DNA of 64,000 nucleotides from assembly GCA_030693065.1 (NCBI GenBank), contig JAUYBL010000036.1:124001-188000 (forward strand), given 5' to 3'. Both the position numbers and the translations under genes were made by a program. Origin of the DNA: Methylococcaceae bacterium (GTDB lineage Bacteria > Pseudomonadota > Gammaproteobacteria > Methylococcales > Methylomonadaceae). Positions 33,943 through 43,939 of this stretch are shown here, piece after piece. Positions within the stretch are counted from its first letter, which is position 1. Every line of letters starts with the position of its first letter. The notes under the pieces are model-generated. The model made no database searches and was not told the DNA's origin. It worked only from the letters and a program-made list of their open reading frames with translations.

Positions 33943-35250
33943 TTAGCGGCGCGATTTTTTATCCAGTTCTTGCAGATGTTTTAATTTTTCGCCGATTTTA
34001 ATTTCCAGGCCTCTCGGGGCTGGCTGGTAATAGCGGGTGCCAGTCAGTTCATCGGGGAAGTAGTTTTCGCCGGCGGCGTAGGCTTCGGGTTCGTCGTGGG
34101 CGTAACGATAGGCTTTGCCGTAATCTAAAGATTTCATCAATTGGGTGGGCGCGTTTCTTAAATGTACGGGCACGCCTAAGCTGCCGCTTTGTTTGGCATC
34201 GCGCATGGCGGCGTTGTAGGCCATGTACACGGCATTGCTTTTCGGTGCGCAGGCTAGATACACGACGGCTTGGGCAAGTGCAAGTTCACCTTCCGGGCTG
34301 CCTAGGCGCTCTTGGGTATCCCAGGCGTTCATGCACAGCTGCAAGGCTCTGGGGTCAGCATTGCCGATGTCTTCAGAAGCCATTCTGACGATGCGCCGGG
34401 CCAGATAGACAATATCGCAACCGCCGTCCAACATGCGGCATAGCCAATAGAGTGCGGCATCAGGCGCACTGCCGCGGACGGATTTATGCAGCGCAGAGAT
34501 TTGGTTGTAAAACTCTTCGCCTTGTTTATCAAAACGACGAACGCCACCGGTCAACACTTCTCCTGCGATGGCTTCATCTATTACCTGAGTGCCATTAGCT
34601 GAGGCCAGTTCGACAGCAATTTCCAGCAAGTTGAGCAATCTTCGCGCATCGCCGTCAGCGGCTTGCGCGAACTGTAATTTAATATCATCGGCGATTTCCA
34701 CACCCAGTGAGCCTAAGCCGCGTGTTGTGTCGGTTAAGGCCTTGTTTAATACGTCCAGTAAATCATCGGCCGTAAGTGAGTTGAGCACGTAAACACGGGC
34801 TCTGGAAAGTAACGCATTGTTTAATGCAAATGACGGATTTTCGGTGGTTGCGCCGACAAAGTAGACAGTGCCGTCTTCGACATGCGGCAGAAAGGCATCT
34901 TGCTGAGCCTTGTTAAAGCGATGGACTTCATCAACAAACAAAATGGTGCGACGATTTTGTTGCTGTTGGATTTTTTGCGCTTCGGCGACCGCTGCCCTGA
35001 TTTCTTTGACGCCGGATAATACGGCAGAAATCGGCATGAATTCGGCATCGGAGTGTTGCGCAATCATGCGCGCCAGCGTGGTTTTGCCAGTACCCGGCGG
35101 GCCCCAAAAAATCATTGAGTGCAACCGCCCCGAGGCGATGGCCTCATAAAGCGGTTTGCCGGGTTTTAGGATATGTTGCTGACCGACATAATCGGCCAGA
35201 GTCGTTGGCCGCATTCTATCAGCCAAAGGTTTGGTAAAGTCTTCAAACAT
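33943..35250 (-). CDS. rarA: replication-associated recombination ATPase RarA (MgsA)
   Basis: A 435-residue AAA+ protein related to clamp-loader subunits that acts at stalled forks. Walker A is [11 protein letters not shown] (about 51-61), Walker B is [11 protein letters not shown] (about 103-113), followed by sensor 1 GATTENPSF and the C-terminal MgsA domain with [13 protein letters not shown]. In E. coli rarA also lies next to lolA, the same neighbour here. Confidence 0.95.
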   Translation of the reverse strand: MFEDFTKPLADRMRPTTLADYVGQQHILKPGKPLYEAIASGRLHSMIFWGPPGTGKTTLARMIAQHSDAEFMPISAVLSGVKEIRAAVAEAQKIQQQQNRRTILFVDEVHRFNKAQQDAFLPHVEDGTVYFVGATTENPSFALNNALLSRARVYVLNSLTADDLLDVLNKALTDTTRGLGSLGVEIADDIKLQFAQAADGDARRLLNLLEIAVELASANGTQVIDEAIAGEVLTGGVRRFDKQGEEFYNQISALHKSVRGSAPDAALYWLCRMLDGGCDIVYLARRIVRMASEDIGNADPRALQLCMNAWDTQERLGSPEGELALAQAVVYLACAPKSNAVYMAYNAAMRDAKQSGSLGVPVHLRNAPTQLMKSLDYGKAYRYAHDEPEAYAAGENYFPDELTGTRYYQPAPRGLEIKIGEKLKHLQELDKKSRR

Positions 35251-35260
35251 TTATGCTGGT

Positions 35261-35376
35261 GTTATACCAATCCCAATAAGTTTTTATTTTAAAACCCTCA
35301 TCCTAACCTTCTCCTTTATGCCCTATGGGTACGTTGGAGAAGGGGTAGCGTGTGAACTTATTGTGATTGGTATTAC
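35261..35376. repeat. MITE-like palindromic element between rarA and lolA
   Basis: 22-bp terminal inverted repeats (left TATACCAATCCCAATAAGTT, right the near-complement AACTTATTGTGATTGGTATTA) enclose about 70 bp with a CCCTCATCC...GGAGAAGGGG core. The right terminal repeat runs into lolA and supplies its stop codon. No ORF inside. Confidence 0.65.
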
Positions 35377-35999
35377 TCACTAAAAACATCAACGCCTTTT
35401 GGGGCTTTGAAGTCGAATAAACCGGCTTCAAGACGTGGATTGAGTTTGACGTTGGAAAAGTAAATACGCGTGAGCTGACCGAAATTATCGCTTAATTCCA
35501 TACCGCTCAGCGCGCCTTTTTCAAGACCGATCAGTACGTATTTAAAGGTGCTTTCCTGGCTCTTCGGCAACAATCTTATCCATTGCATATCGCCTTCAAC
35601 GCCTTGGGTTTCAATGGTGAAATTATCTTCTAAGGAGATGTCACCGGTCAGCAGCAATGCTGGTGTGGAACCTAACGATTCATCAAGTTTTTTAACGGTG
35701 ACTTGCTCAAGATCGGCGTCGTAAAACCAGACTTTGCCTGAGTTAGAGACTATTTGCTGTTGAAAAGGTTTTTGGTAATCCCAACGAAATTTACCAGGAT
35801 GCTGCAAGTAAAATTTACCGAAACTGGTTTGTTTTGGGTCACCGGCTTCGTTGAGTAATACTTGCTTAAAATCTGCACTAAACGCTTTAGATGATTTCAA
35901 AAATGTCTGAAGTTGCTTGACGGGCTGGTCTTCTGCGTAGCTTGCAGAAATAGCCAACATCAAGACGGTAATCAATGCGAAAAATTTAATTCTGTTCAT
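35373..35999 (-). CDS. lolA: outer-membrane lipoprotein carrier LolA
   Basis: Periplasmic chaperone that carries lipoproteins from LolCDE to LolB. 208 residues with a Sec signal peptide (about 1-22, cleavage after SYA). The mature part shows FSADFKQVLL, GKFYLQHPGKFRWDYQKPF and SNSGKVWFYDADLEQVTVKKL, the standard LolA sequence blocks. It is 8 bp after the PBP gene and before rarA. Confidence 0.93.
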   Translation of the reverse strand: MNRIKFFALITVLMLAISASYAEDQPVKQLQTFLKSSKAFSADFKQVLLNEAGDPKQTSFGKFYLQHPGKFRWDYQKPFQQQIVSNSGKVWFYDADLEQVTVKKLDESLGSTPALLLTGDISLEDNFTIETQGVEGDMQWIRLLPKSQESTFKYVLIGLEKGALSGMELSDNFGQLTRIYFSNVKLNPRLEAGLFDFKAPKGVDVFSE

Positions 36000-36007
36000 A
36001 AGATCTG

Positions 36008-38365
36008 TTACAAGCCGTTAGGTAATAAATTATCGAGCCATGTCTTGTCACCCTCGCCTGGTGAATCAATACATGGGGAATATTCGGATGGTTCGGAACC
36101 AGCAATATAGGGGTACTGTCTGGCACCTGCGCACTCAGCGTTAGCCAATAGCCCGTTGGCCGGGTCAACCCAGACGGTTTTGACGTTGTCTGGCGGTGTT
36201 AACGTAACCGGCTGCGTGGAGATTTGCCGCATTAGCGGTATCCAGACTTGCAACGCACCGGTTGAGCCGGTCAAGCCCGCAGGTTTGTTGTCATCTCTAC
36301 CCACCCAGACAACAGCTAAATAATCGCCGCTGTAACCGGCAAACCAGCTGTCTTTGGCGTCGTTGGTAGTACCTGTTTTACCGATCAGTCCGTAATCATA
36401 AGGAAAGGTTGAATAAGCTGACTTGCCCGTACCTTGATGCATAACTTCTTGCAACATGGTGTTGGTGATGTAAGTAGCGGCCGGATCAACAACTTGACGA
36501 ACAGTAAATGGATAACTTTGTAAGCGCTGACCATCTGCCGCTACTACCGCTCGAATGGCTTTAAGAGGCGTTAAAAATCCATCGCCAGCCAATGTTTGAT
36601 ACATCTGGGTAACTTCTATCGGTGTGAGTTGCGCCGCACCTAATAAAAAGGATGGGTATAACTCGACAGGTCTGCTGACACCTAGGCTTTTTAGGGTTTT
36701 GGCTATTCTTGCGACACCAATATCCATGCCGATACGCACCGTGGCATGGTTATATGAATGCGCCAATGCCGAATGCAAACCAATAACGCCATGCTCTTGA
36801 TGGTCGTAATTATCAGGTCTCCAGTCGTTGCCGTTGGACCCTTTTACAAAAACAGAGGCATCACTTATCGGTGTAGTAATGGTGTATTTGTTGGGGTACT
36901 CCAGCGCCGTTAGATAAACCACCGGTTTTATTAACGAGCCTATAGGACGTACTGCATCGATGGCACGGTTAAAACCGGCATCTGATGCTTCTCGACCACT
37001 CATTAATGCAGCAATTTCACCACTGTCACGTCGTGTGACTACAACCGCAGTTTGCAGGTTTTCGGTTCTTGGCAGTTTTTCTAATTGCGCTAATTTTTTT
37101 TCAACCGTTTTTTCCAGGATATTTTGAGCACGGGTATCCATGGTGGTAAAGATTCTTAAGCCTTCTGAGGTCAAATCTTCTTCGTGGTATTCCTGGCGTA
37201 ATTGCCTTTTTACTAAATCAAGAAATCCAGGATAACGATTAGTTGAGCGATGGGTATTGGCAATGACACTCAGAGCTTTCTCTTTGGCTTCAAGCGCTTG
37301 CTTGGCGGTGATATAGCCTTCTGTTGCCATTTCATCCAGCACCAGATTGCGGCGTTGCAGCGCGCGATCTGGGTAACGTCTGGGGTCGTAATAAGACGGG
37401 CCTCGTACTAATGCAACCAGACTGGCAACATGTTCTAGCGGTAAATCTTTTAAGGCACTGCCAAAATAAAATTCGCTGGCTAAGCCAAAGCCATGCACTG
37501 CACTGGCGCCATCTTGCCCTAAATACACTTCATTTAAATACGCACCGAGAATTTCGTCCTTGCTGTATCGATATTCTAAAATCAACGACATAAATATTTC
37601 ATTGATTTTACGGGTAAAACTTCTTTCTGAACTGAGATAAAAATTTTTGGCCAGCTGCTGAGTAATGGTGCTGCCGCCTTGCACAATTCCGCCCGCTTTT
37701 GCATTCGCCCACATTGCCCGAGCAATGCCTTTTATCGATACACCGAAATGATCGTAAAAATCTCTGTCTTCTGAGGCTAGCAAGCCCTTAATAAGCGTAT
37801 CAGGTGCTTCTTCGAGTTTAATTAAGATGCGATCTTCTTTAATGGTGGGATAAAGGCTACCAATTTGTTCAGGATCCAAACGAATAATAGCGACGTTTTT
37901 GTTACGTACCGTATCAACCAAATTGGTAATACTGGTGTCATTAAAAGACACACGAACCGTTAAGCTGGATTGTTGCTGGTCCCAGAAAGTGAAATCGCGG
38001 GTTTTGACAACTATTTGCTGGCCCTGTCGAAAATAGGTACCTTCTGATGACAATGCGGCATCTTGTCGATAATGTAAGCCTTGCAAGAGTTCTTCAAACT
38101 GGTTGGTCGGCAAATTGTATCCGGCGTATAGCTCAACCGGGCTGGCATAAACGCGTGCAGGAATTGCCCAACGTTTACCTTCAAATTGTTTGCGGATGTT
38201 GTAATCCAAATAGCCCAAATAACTTGCCAGAACCAATGCAAATCCGACTATTACTATCAGAATGGTGGTCTTAAGCCAGGTGAATGTTGGTTTACTCTTA
38301 GGTTTTTGCTTAGGTGTTTTAGTGCCGTATCTACCGGAACCACCCTTTCTTAGTCTTTCTGCCAT
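36008..38365 (-). CDS. mrcB: penicillin-binding protein 1B (bifunctional transglycosylase/transpeptidase)
   Basis: Inner-membrane enzyme that polymerises and cross-links peptidoglycan. From ATG 38365 (MAERLRKGG) the length is 785. A TM anchor lies at about 33-55, then UB2H-like region, then the glycosyltransferase 51 domain (catalytic Glu in ASEDRDFYDHFG, QGGSTITQQLAKN, EIFMSLILE), and the transpeptidase domain with SLIK (catalytic Ser), SYN and KTGTT motifs. A TTG start 16 codons upstream has no ribosome site. Confidence 0.93.
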   Translation of the reverse strand: MAERLRKGGSGRYGTKTPKQKPKSKPTFTWLKTTILIVIVGFALVLASYLGYLDYNIRKQFEGKRWAIPARVYASPVELYAGYNLPTNQFEELLQGLHYRQDAALSSEGTYFRQGQQIVVKTRDFTFWDQQQSSLTVRVSFNDTSITNLVDTVRNKNVAIIRLDPEQIGSLYPTIKEDRILIKLEEAPDTLIKGLLASEDRDFYDHFGVSIKGIARAMWANAKAGGIVQGGSTITQQLAKNFYLSSERSFTRKINEIFMSLILEYRYSKDEILGAYLNEVYLGQDGASAVHGFGLASEFYFGSALKDLPLEHVASLVALVRGPSYYDPRRYPDRALQRRNLVLDEMATEGYITAKQALEAKEKALSVIANTHRSTNRYPGFLDLVKRQLRQEYHEEDLTSEGLRIFTTMDTRAQNILEKTVEKKLAQLEKLPRTENLQTAVVVTRRDSGEIAALMSGREASDAGFNRAIDAVRPIGSLIKPVVYLTALEYPNKYTITTPISDASVFVKGSNGNDWRPDNYDHQEHGVIGLHSALAHSYNHATVRIGMDIGVARIAKTLKSLGVSRPVELYPSFLLGAAQLTPIEVTQMYQTLAGDGFLTPLKAIRAVVAADGQRLQSYPFTVRQVVDPAATYITNTMLQEVMHQGTGKSAYSTFPYDYGLIGKTGTTNDAKDSWFAGYSGDYLAVVWVGRDDNKPAGLTGSTGALQVWIPLMRQISTQPVTLTPPDNVKTVWVDPANGLLANAECAGARQYPYIAGSEPSEYSPCIDSPGEGDKTWLDNLLPNGL

Positions 38366-38499
38366 AACCTCTTGCAACGTTGGTAAGCTGATAAATCGAT
38401 TTTTCCGAACCAACCGTTATTATACAGAAAACAGCTTTATGTTCCGGTTAACCGTCAACTTATCCGGATTTGGATGAATTTAATATGAACCCGCCAGAA

Positions 38500-40326
38500 T
38501 CAAGAGAATCTTAGCTTGTCTGACTTAGGTAATAAATTGGCTAATGGCAAGGAATTGATTGCCAATAGTTGTTCGCTCGGTCTACCAAAAATATAGCCTT
38601 GCCCGTAATTGATACCGATTTCCCTAAGAATTTCTATGGTCTTTGGGCATTCAACAAACTCGGCGATAGTTTTTTTACCCATTTTTTTGGCAATCTGGTG
38701 CATTGAACGCACCAGCACCCGATCGGTTTCATCGTTGGCTAGATTCTGAATAAATTGCCCGTCAATTTTTACGTAATCGACAGGAAATTTTTTAAGGTAG
38801 TTGAACGAGCTAAAACCAGAACCAAAATCGTCCAGCGCAAAACGACAGCCTAACGCACGAATCTGATTGATCATCAGGCTGGTTTGTTGAAAATTATCTA
38901 CCGCTGCGGTTTCGGTAATCTCAAACGTGATGCGTTCGGCACTCACCCAGGTCATTTCAAGTTTTTGCTTAATAGTTGGTAACAAAGATTTATCTTGAAA
39001 CGCAACACTTGAGAGATTAATGGTCAGCGAGATGTTGGCAAGATGATCTGGCAACGCCGCTAGATAATCGATTGCATGTTCAATTACCCATAAATCAATA
39101 CCGTGAATTAAGCCCATTCTTTCAGCAGCAGGGATAAATTCTGTCGGCGTTATTATCGTGCCGTCTTCGGTCCTTAATCTTAATAAAGCCTCGTAATGAG
39201 ATACATCCCCGCTCATCAAATTAACAATCGGTTGAAACACTAAAAATAGATGCTGATCATGCAAAGCGTCCCGGATAATTGGCACCCAGAAAAAATCGCG
39301 ATGCCGTTCTTTGACAACGGTATCTTGGCTGCTGTATTCCCAAATCATGTTGCGGCCATTTGCTTTAGCCATACAGCACGCTTGATGCGCTTGCGAGATC
39401 AACTCGCCGGGGTGCAAAATAAATTTTGCCGATTTTAATGAGCTAATGCCGATAGAAACGGTGATGCTGTAAGCCACTTTGCCCATCATGAAGCGAAAAC
39501 TATCTAACGAACTGCGAATTTTTTCTGCCCACGCCAACGCTGTAGCCATGTCGGCATTTTCCAGATAAAGACAAAATTCATCTGAGCCGATTCTGGCAAG
39601 TAGCCCGTTACTATTTAACGTTTCTCTAATTAGGCAAATCACCTGCACTAGAAAACGGTCCCCAACTTCGAACCCTTCTAATTCATTGATCAAACTAAAG
39701 CGATCAATATCAATAAATAACAGCACACTGTCTTGCTTAAAGGTTTTGCCGCTGTTTCTATTTAACGTCAGGCGAATATGCTGTTCCAGACTATTTCTAT
39801 TTAATAGTCCAGTTAGTTCATCATGGGCAACCAAATACTTTAACTTAGCATCAAGTACTTTCCGTTCGGCCAGTTGCGTAAGTAATCGCTCCTGTTGCTT
39901 GCAGCGTAACTGCTGTTCGTTTTTAAGCAGCAACAAAAAGTTAACCATCAAACCCAATTCAATGGCGGTATAGGTTTTTTTAGGTAATGAAAAATGATTA
40001 GCACCTGCTATTTTGGCAGCATCGCTGTCAGCTGAGCCGTTTTTTAACAGTAATAACGGAACGAAAACTTCCTGCTGGCTGCCGGAAAAAATTTGTCTCA
40101 ACTCGTTTATTGAGCAATCAGGCAAATCCTCACTAACAATGACTAAACCCAATGCATCCGAGTTATCGTAATAATCCCTAACAATTCGATAAATTTCCTG
40201 ACCGTTTTTAGCTAATCGGCAATGAGTAAAACCTAACTCAAGCAACTGCTGGGAAATCTGTGCAATTACGCGCTCATCAGTTTCAGCGATGATTATAATT
40301 TTGCGTTTCAGTGACTCGCTTAACAT
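38500..40326 (-). CDS. REC-like/GGDEF/EAL cyclic-di-GMP protein
   Basis: 608 residues. The N-terminal receiver-like domain (about 1-130) has lost the usual phospho-Asp pattern (VIVSEDLP in place of VLLDxxMP), so it is probably not phosphorylated. The GGDEF domain (about 160-325) has GSDEF and an intact D-x-D region, so cyclase activity is possible. The EAL domain (about 340-590) has YEALLR, the DDFGSGFSS loop and KIDGQFI, so it should be an active phosphodiesterase. No membrane segment is seen. Confidence 0.88.
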   Translation of the reverse strand: MLSESLKRKIIIIAETDERVIAQISQQLLELGFTHCRLAKNGQEIYRIVRDYYDNSDALGLVIVSEDLPDCSINELRQIFSGSQQEVFVPLLLLKNGSADSDAAKIAGANHFSLPKKTYTAIELGLMVNFLLLLKNEQQLRCKQQERLLTQLAERKVLDAKLKYLVAHDELTGLLNRNSLEQHIRLTLNRNSGKTFKQDSVLLFIDIDRFSLINELEGFEVGDRFLVQVICLIRETLNSNGLLARIGSDEFCLYLENADMATALAWAEKIRSSLDSFRFMMGKVAYSITVSIGISSLKSAKFILHPGELISQAHQACCMAKANGRNMIWEYSSQDTVVKERHRDFFWVPIIRDALHDQHLFLVFQPIVNLMSGDVSHYEALLRLRTEDGTIITPTEFIPAAERMGLIHGIDLWVIEHAIDYLAALPDHLANISLTINLSSVAFQDKSLLPTIKQKLEMTWVSAERITFEITETAAVDNFQQTSLMINQIRALGCRFALDDFGSGFSSFNYLKKFPVDYVKIDGQFIQNLANDETDRVLVRSMHQIAKKMGKKTIAEFVECPKTIEILREIGINYGQGYIFGRPSEQLLAINSLPLANLLPKSDKLRFS

Positions 40327-40546
40327 GCTAAATACCAGAAAACAACAATATCCAAACTAAATTTTATGCACTTAGTCGGAAAATCCATATTTCAGTTAGA
40401 TGGGCAGCCAAATAATTAAAAAATGCCTACCATCGAGAATTTCATCTATATTTATTTAAAGCTTTTTTTATTACCTGCGACGCAAGCACAACAGGTGTTT
40501 TTTGTGAACTTTGTCACAGAGTATATACAACATTGTTCAATTTACT

Positions 40547-41374
40547 ATGATCAAAACATTATCTGATCGACTAACCATTAAAGATTTATTGTCAGGTGAC
40601 ACACAATTAACGTCACCGCCCAATATTTACTTTGAATTACAAAAGGTTATTGACGACTCAACAAAATCACTAGCAGACGCGGGGGCCATTATTGAAAAAG
40701 ACCCTGCTCTAACGATGCGCTTATTAAAAATGGTCAACAGTGCATTTTTTGGTTTATCTGGCCAAGTAACCACTATCAATCAGGCGATCAGTCTTATCGG
40801 TTTTAAAGAGTTACAAAACTTGGCTTTAGCAACGGTGATTATTGATAAATTTTCATCCATGCCTGGCGGCCTGGTTTCAATGCATGATTTTTGGGCTCAG
40901 AGTTTAAGGTGTGCCTTGTTAAGCAAAGAACTGTGTCGCCACCAAAAAAATCGACTGAATCTTGATACTATCTTTATTTGCGGCTTGTTGCACGACATTG
41001 GCCAGCTGGTTTTTTATCGCCGAATTCCAGTATTGGCACGTGAAGTCGGTTTATTGGTTGAAGCTACAGGTATTAATCAAATTGTCGCTGAAACTAACGT
41101 TATCGGCTTTGATCATTATCAACTAGGTGCGGAGTTGGCAAGATTATGGAACTTACCGGAAATTATTGCAGCCACCATTAGCGAACATAACCACCCAAGC
41201 TATTCCGGTACTTTTGCCGAAGCGGCAACGATTGTAAGAGAGGCTAGTCAATTAGGTAAATTAGATATTCAAGACGGCCTGATGGAAAATATTTCAGCCG
41301 ATGATGTGAGCCGAATCATCAATCTGGTTGACGATCAATTCGATGAAATTTTTAACATTTTCTATCCCAATTAA
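40547..41374 (+). CDS. HDOD domain signalling protein
   Basis: 275 residues from ATG 40547 (MIKTLSDRL). The HDOD domain shows DPALTMRLLKMVNSAFFGL (about 60), IGFKELQNLALA and the partly conserved HD-like ICGLLHDIGQLVF and SEHNHP. HDOD proteins often work with c-di-GMP or two-component pathways; this gene is divergent from the GGDEF/EAL gene. A TTG start 12 codons upstream is less likely. Confidence 0.85.
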   Translation: MIKTLSDRLTIKDLLSGDTQLTSPPNIYFELQKVIDDSTKSLADAGAIIEKDPALTMRLLKMVNSAFFGLSGQVTTINQAISLIGFKELQNLALATVIIDKFSSMPGGLVSMHDFWAQSLRCALLSKELCRHQKNRLNLDTIFICGLLHDIGQLVFYRRIPVLAREVGLLVEATGINQIVAETNVIGFDHYQLGAELARLWNLPEIIAATISEHNHPSYSGTFAEAATIVREASQLGKLDIQDGLMENISADDVSRIINLVDDQFDEIFNIFYPN

Positions 41375-41400
41375 CGCTACAAGATTGATGACTGTACAAA

Positions 41401-41901
41401 TTACCTATTAATCGACGCATCGATTTTAGTGGCAAGCGCTCTAACACCTCGCTTTGTTACCTTTTCATGATTTCCTTTAAGTTCAATAGCAAAGTTTGCA
41501 GCAAGAGTTTGAGTTTTTACGTTAATCAGATGCGCCATCAAATACGAAAACAAAAAACTGGGCTTGCTATGTTGGCCAACGACAATCCAATCAGCACCAA
41601 CCTGTGCACCAAGCTTGGCTGCCAGATCATTAAAACGAAATAGATACCCAAAGCTCGAATTAGCGGCTATTTGATCAGCGACATTGATCTGAATAATTTC
41701 GCAATTCCCATCCTGACTTAACGCCTGCTCCAGCAATGGCCCGATAGATGCCGTGCGCAGTTGTTCCTGCGGCGTGTTGGGCAGGGACGTAATATCGTTT
41801 AATTCAAAATTTAAAACGGCGATGCGTTGGACGGCATTGACGGCGCTGCTTGAAAATAGCGTAATAATTATGATGATTAACGTTGCTGTGAGTCGGTTCA
41901 T
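41401..41901 (-). CDS. DUF2380-type exported protein
   Basis: 166 residues with a signal peptide (about 1-23, ending AVNAV). The mature part begins RIAVLNFELND and contains GADWIVVGQHSKPSFL, a fold like other periplasmic TolB-N/DUF2380 domains. Function unknown. It is 14 bp after the cupin-like gene, probably one operon. Confidence 0.65.
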   Translation of the reverse strand: MNRLTATLIIIIITLFSSSAVNAVQRIAVLNFELNDITSLPNTPQEQLRTASIGPLLEQALSQDGNCEIIQINVADQIAANSSFGYLFRFNDLAAKLGAQVGADWIVVGQHSKPSFLFSYLMAHLINVKTQTLAANFAIELKGNHEKVTKRGVRALATKIDASINR

Positions 41902-41915
41902 GATGGTTTCCTCAG

Positions 41916-42350
41916 CTATTGCGCTTGAGCTTTGTACAACCCGATAAAGTCCTGCATACCGAGTGTAACAATGACGTTCAAATCATCATCAAGAATTTCA
42001 TAAAACGCGCCCTCGCCGCCGCGAATACTGAAAAAAACGATGACATCCAGGTCACCACCTCCTTCTCGATGTGGCTCATCACTGGGCTGGCTGGAAGTGT
42101 AACTGCCCACTGCCCTGACTTCCTTGAGCCTGCCGTCAGCTTCATAAAGGCGATGCTCGCCTTGGATCACAAAGGTTTTGTTCAACGCCTTATGACGGTG
42201 CAAAACAATCTGCTGGTGTGCAGCAAACTTAAAAAGCACATCAACGATTTTGTTCTGTTCATCAATATCGAGAATTGAATAATGTAAATGTTCAAAGCCT
42301 TCTAGGGTTTGCCAGTTGATGTTAGCGTCGTCAAAAAGATAATTAGCCAT
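41916..42350 (-). CDS. cupin-fold protein
   Basis: 144 residues with a cupin-like metal site H-x-H in VLHRHKALN (about 50-58) and a later DVIVFFSIRG strand. Lack of signal peptide suggests a cytoplasmic sensor or small enzyme. The neighbours are a DUF2380 exported protein and a MoxY-like kinase; a regulatory role is only a guess. Confidence 0.6.
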   Translation of the reverse strand: MANYLFDDANINWQTLEGFEHLHYSILDIDEQNKIVDVLFKFAAHQQIVLHRHKALNKTFVIQGEHRLYEADGRLKEVRAVGSYTSSQPSDEPHREGGGDLDVIVFFSIRGGEGAFYEILDDDLNVIVTLGMQDFIGLYKAQAQ

Positions 42351-42581
42351 TGGTTTTTCCTTGTCATGTAGAGTGTTAAATGAATTTCCCCCGGACGATG
42401 AGCTTGTCCGAGCGAGACACAGCTTACGGAATGAAAGGGGTGCAGTAAGCCGATATTTGCCCGCAAACCACGGGCAATTTGCCCGCGTTTTATCTAGCGG
42501 GGTTTTCAGTAGGTGTAGCGCCTCTTAAAATACTGGCATCGCCGGATAATCCGGCATCCACATCGCTTTCACAGGCTTACC

Positions 42582-43937
42582 ATGAAACTAGAGTTCTATT
42601 TACTTTCCCGCATTGCTTTTGTTGCATTGATGTGTCTGGTGACAACCGCCGTCTATGTGCTTTACAGCAATGACCGGCAAGCCAGAGAAGAGACGCAAAT
42701 AGTCGTCGAGTCATTGAGCAAGCAACTGGAATTACAACTGTTACGTATTCAATCGGGATTAGGTCAAGCCAATCCGTTTCCGGATTTTGAGTTGTGGAAA
42801 CAATCCGGCAATTCAGCCGGTGTTTGCCTTAGTTTCGTACCGGCAGATGGCAGCCTTACACGCAATATTTGTAACGGCGAAAAATTATCCAGCCCAAGCT
42901 GGCCGGGCGGTTTCGAGTTTCTTTACCGTCTGTTATTTAGTCCAGGCTTGAGCATATCGCAGCCGGTCAGATTCAACAGTGGGGTAATCGGTTTACTGAC
43001 GGCCACGCCCAGCGCTGACATGGAAATTGCTAGGGTATGGGACAATATCCGTAGCTTGCTGGGTTTATCTGCAATGACTATTTTGGCGGTTTGCACGCTG
43101 GTTTATCTAAGCATCAGCCGCGCGTTGCGACCGGCGCGTATTATCGTCAATGGCTTGGCGCGGATGGAAAAAGGCAATTTAGATTACCGTTTGCCGCGCT
43201 TTAACTTGTTTGAATGGCAGCGTATCGCCGAAGAGGTCAATAAACTGGCGGATAGTCAGCAGCAGCTTCTTGAAGGCCGCCAAAAACTGGCCGTTAAGTT
43301 GATTAATCTTCAGGAGGAAGAACGCCGGTATTTGGCCCGCGAACTGCATGACGAACTTGGACAATGCCTAGCCGCCATCAATGCCGTCGCTGCATCGATC
43401 GCGCACACGGCAGAACAGCAGTGCCCGGCCTTGGTTGAGGAAGCTGATCATATCAGCCGGATTTCCCAGCATATGATGCACAGTGTGCGCGACTTACTGG
43501 GACGTTTACGGCCCGCCGAGCTGGACGAGTTAGGGTTAACTGCCTGTCTCAATAGTCTGGTTGAGGGCTGGAATGTGCGCAGCGGCGGCAAAACGCGTTA
43601 CCAACTGAGCATCATCGGCGATTGCACCGCGCTGCCGGAGCCGCTGGCAGTCACTCTGTTCAGGATTGTGCAGGAATGCCTGACCAATATCGCTAAACAT
43701 TCGGCGGCGGCGAACGCAAACGTGACACTGGCAATTACTGAAGATGCGATCGCCTTAACCGTTAAAGACAACGGCATCGCCAACGAGGTGCCATCGGTTG
43801 GAGCCTCCGGCATCGGCTTGCTGGGTATTCGTGAACGCGTTATCGAATTGCATGGACGACTGACATTGACGATTGCACAGCCCCACGGCTTTATTATCGA
43901 AGTTGAACTGCCGATTCGTTTCGTTGCCGAGGCATAA
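42582..43937 (+). CDS. sensor histidine kinase, MoxY/MxaY-like (LapD_MoxY_N sensor, HisKA_3)
   Basis: 451 residues: TM1 (about 8-26), a periplasmic domain of about 140 residues, TM2 (about 165-185), a HAMP-like region, then the NarL/UhpB-type kinase core with LARELHDELGQCLAA (phospho-His) and RIVQECLTNIAKH plus the HATPase GASGIGLLGIRERV. The periplasmic domain follows the LapD/MoxY_N pattern. MoxY (Paracoccus) and MxaY (methanotrophs) control methanol oxidation, the latter in the lanthanide switch. Similarity to MxaY is by eye only. Confidence 0.82.
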   Translation: MKLEFYLLSRIAFVALMCLVTTAVYVLYSNDRQAREETQIVVESLSKQLELQLLRIQSGLGQANPFPDFELWKQSGNSAGVCLSFVPADGSLTRNICNGEKLSSPSWPGGFEFLYRLLFSPGLSISQPVRFNSGVIGLLTATPSADMEIARVWDNIRSLLGLSAMTILAVCTLVYLSISRALRPARIIVNGLARMEKGNLDYRLPRFNLFEWQRIAEEVNKLADSQQQLLEGRQKLAVKLINLQEEERRYLARELHDELGQCLAAINAVAASIAHTAEQQCPALVEEADHISRISQHMMHSVRDLLGRLRPAELDELGLTACLNSLVEGWNVRSGGKTRYQLSIIGDCTALPEPLAVTLFRIVQECLTNIAKHSAAANANVTLAITEDAIALTVKDNGIANEVPSVGASGIGLLGIRERVIELHGRLTLTIAQPHGFIIEVELPIRFVAEA

Positions 43938-43939
43938 GC

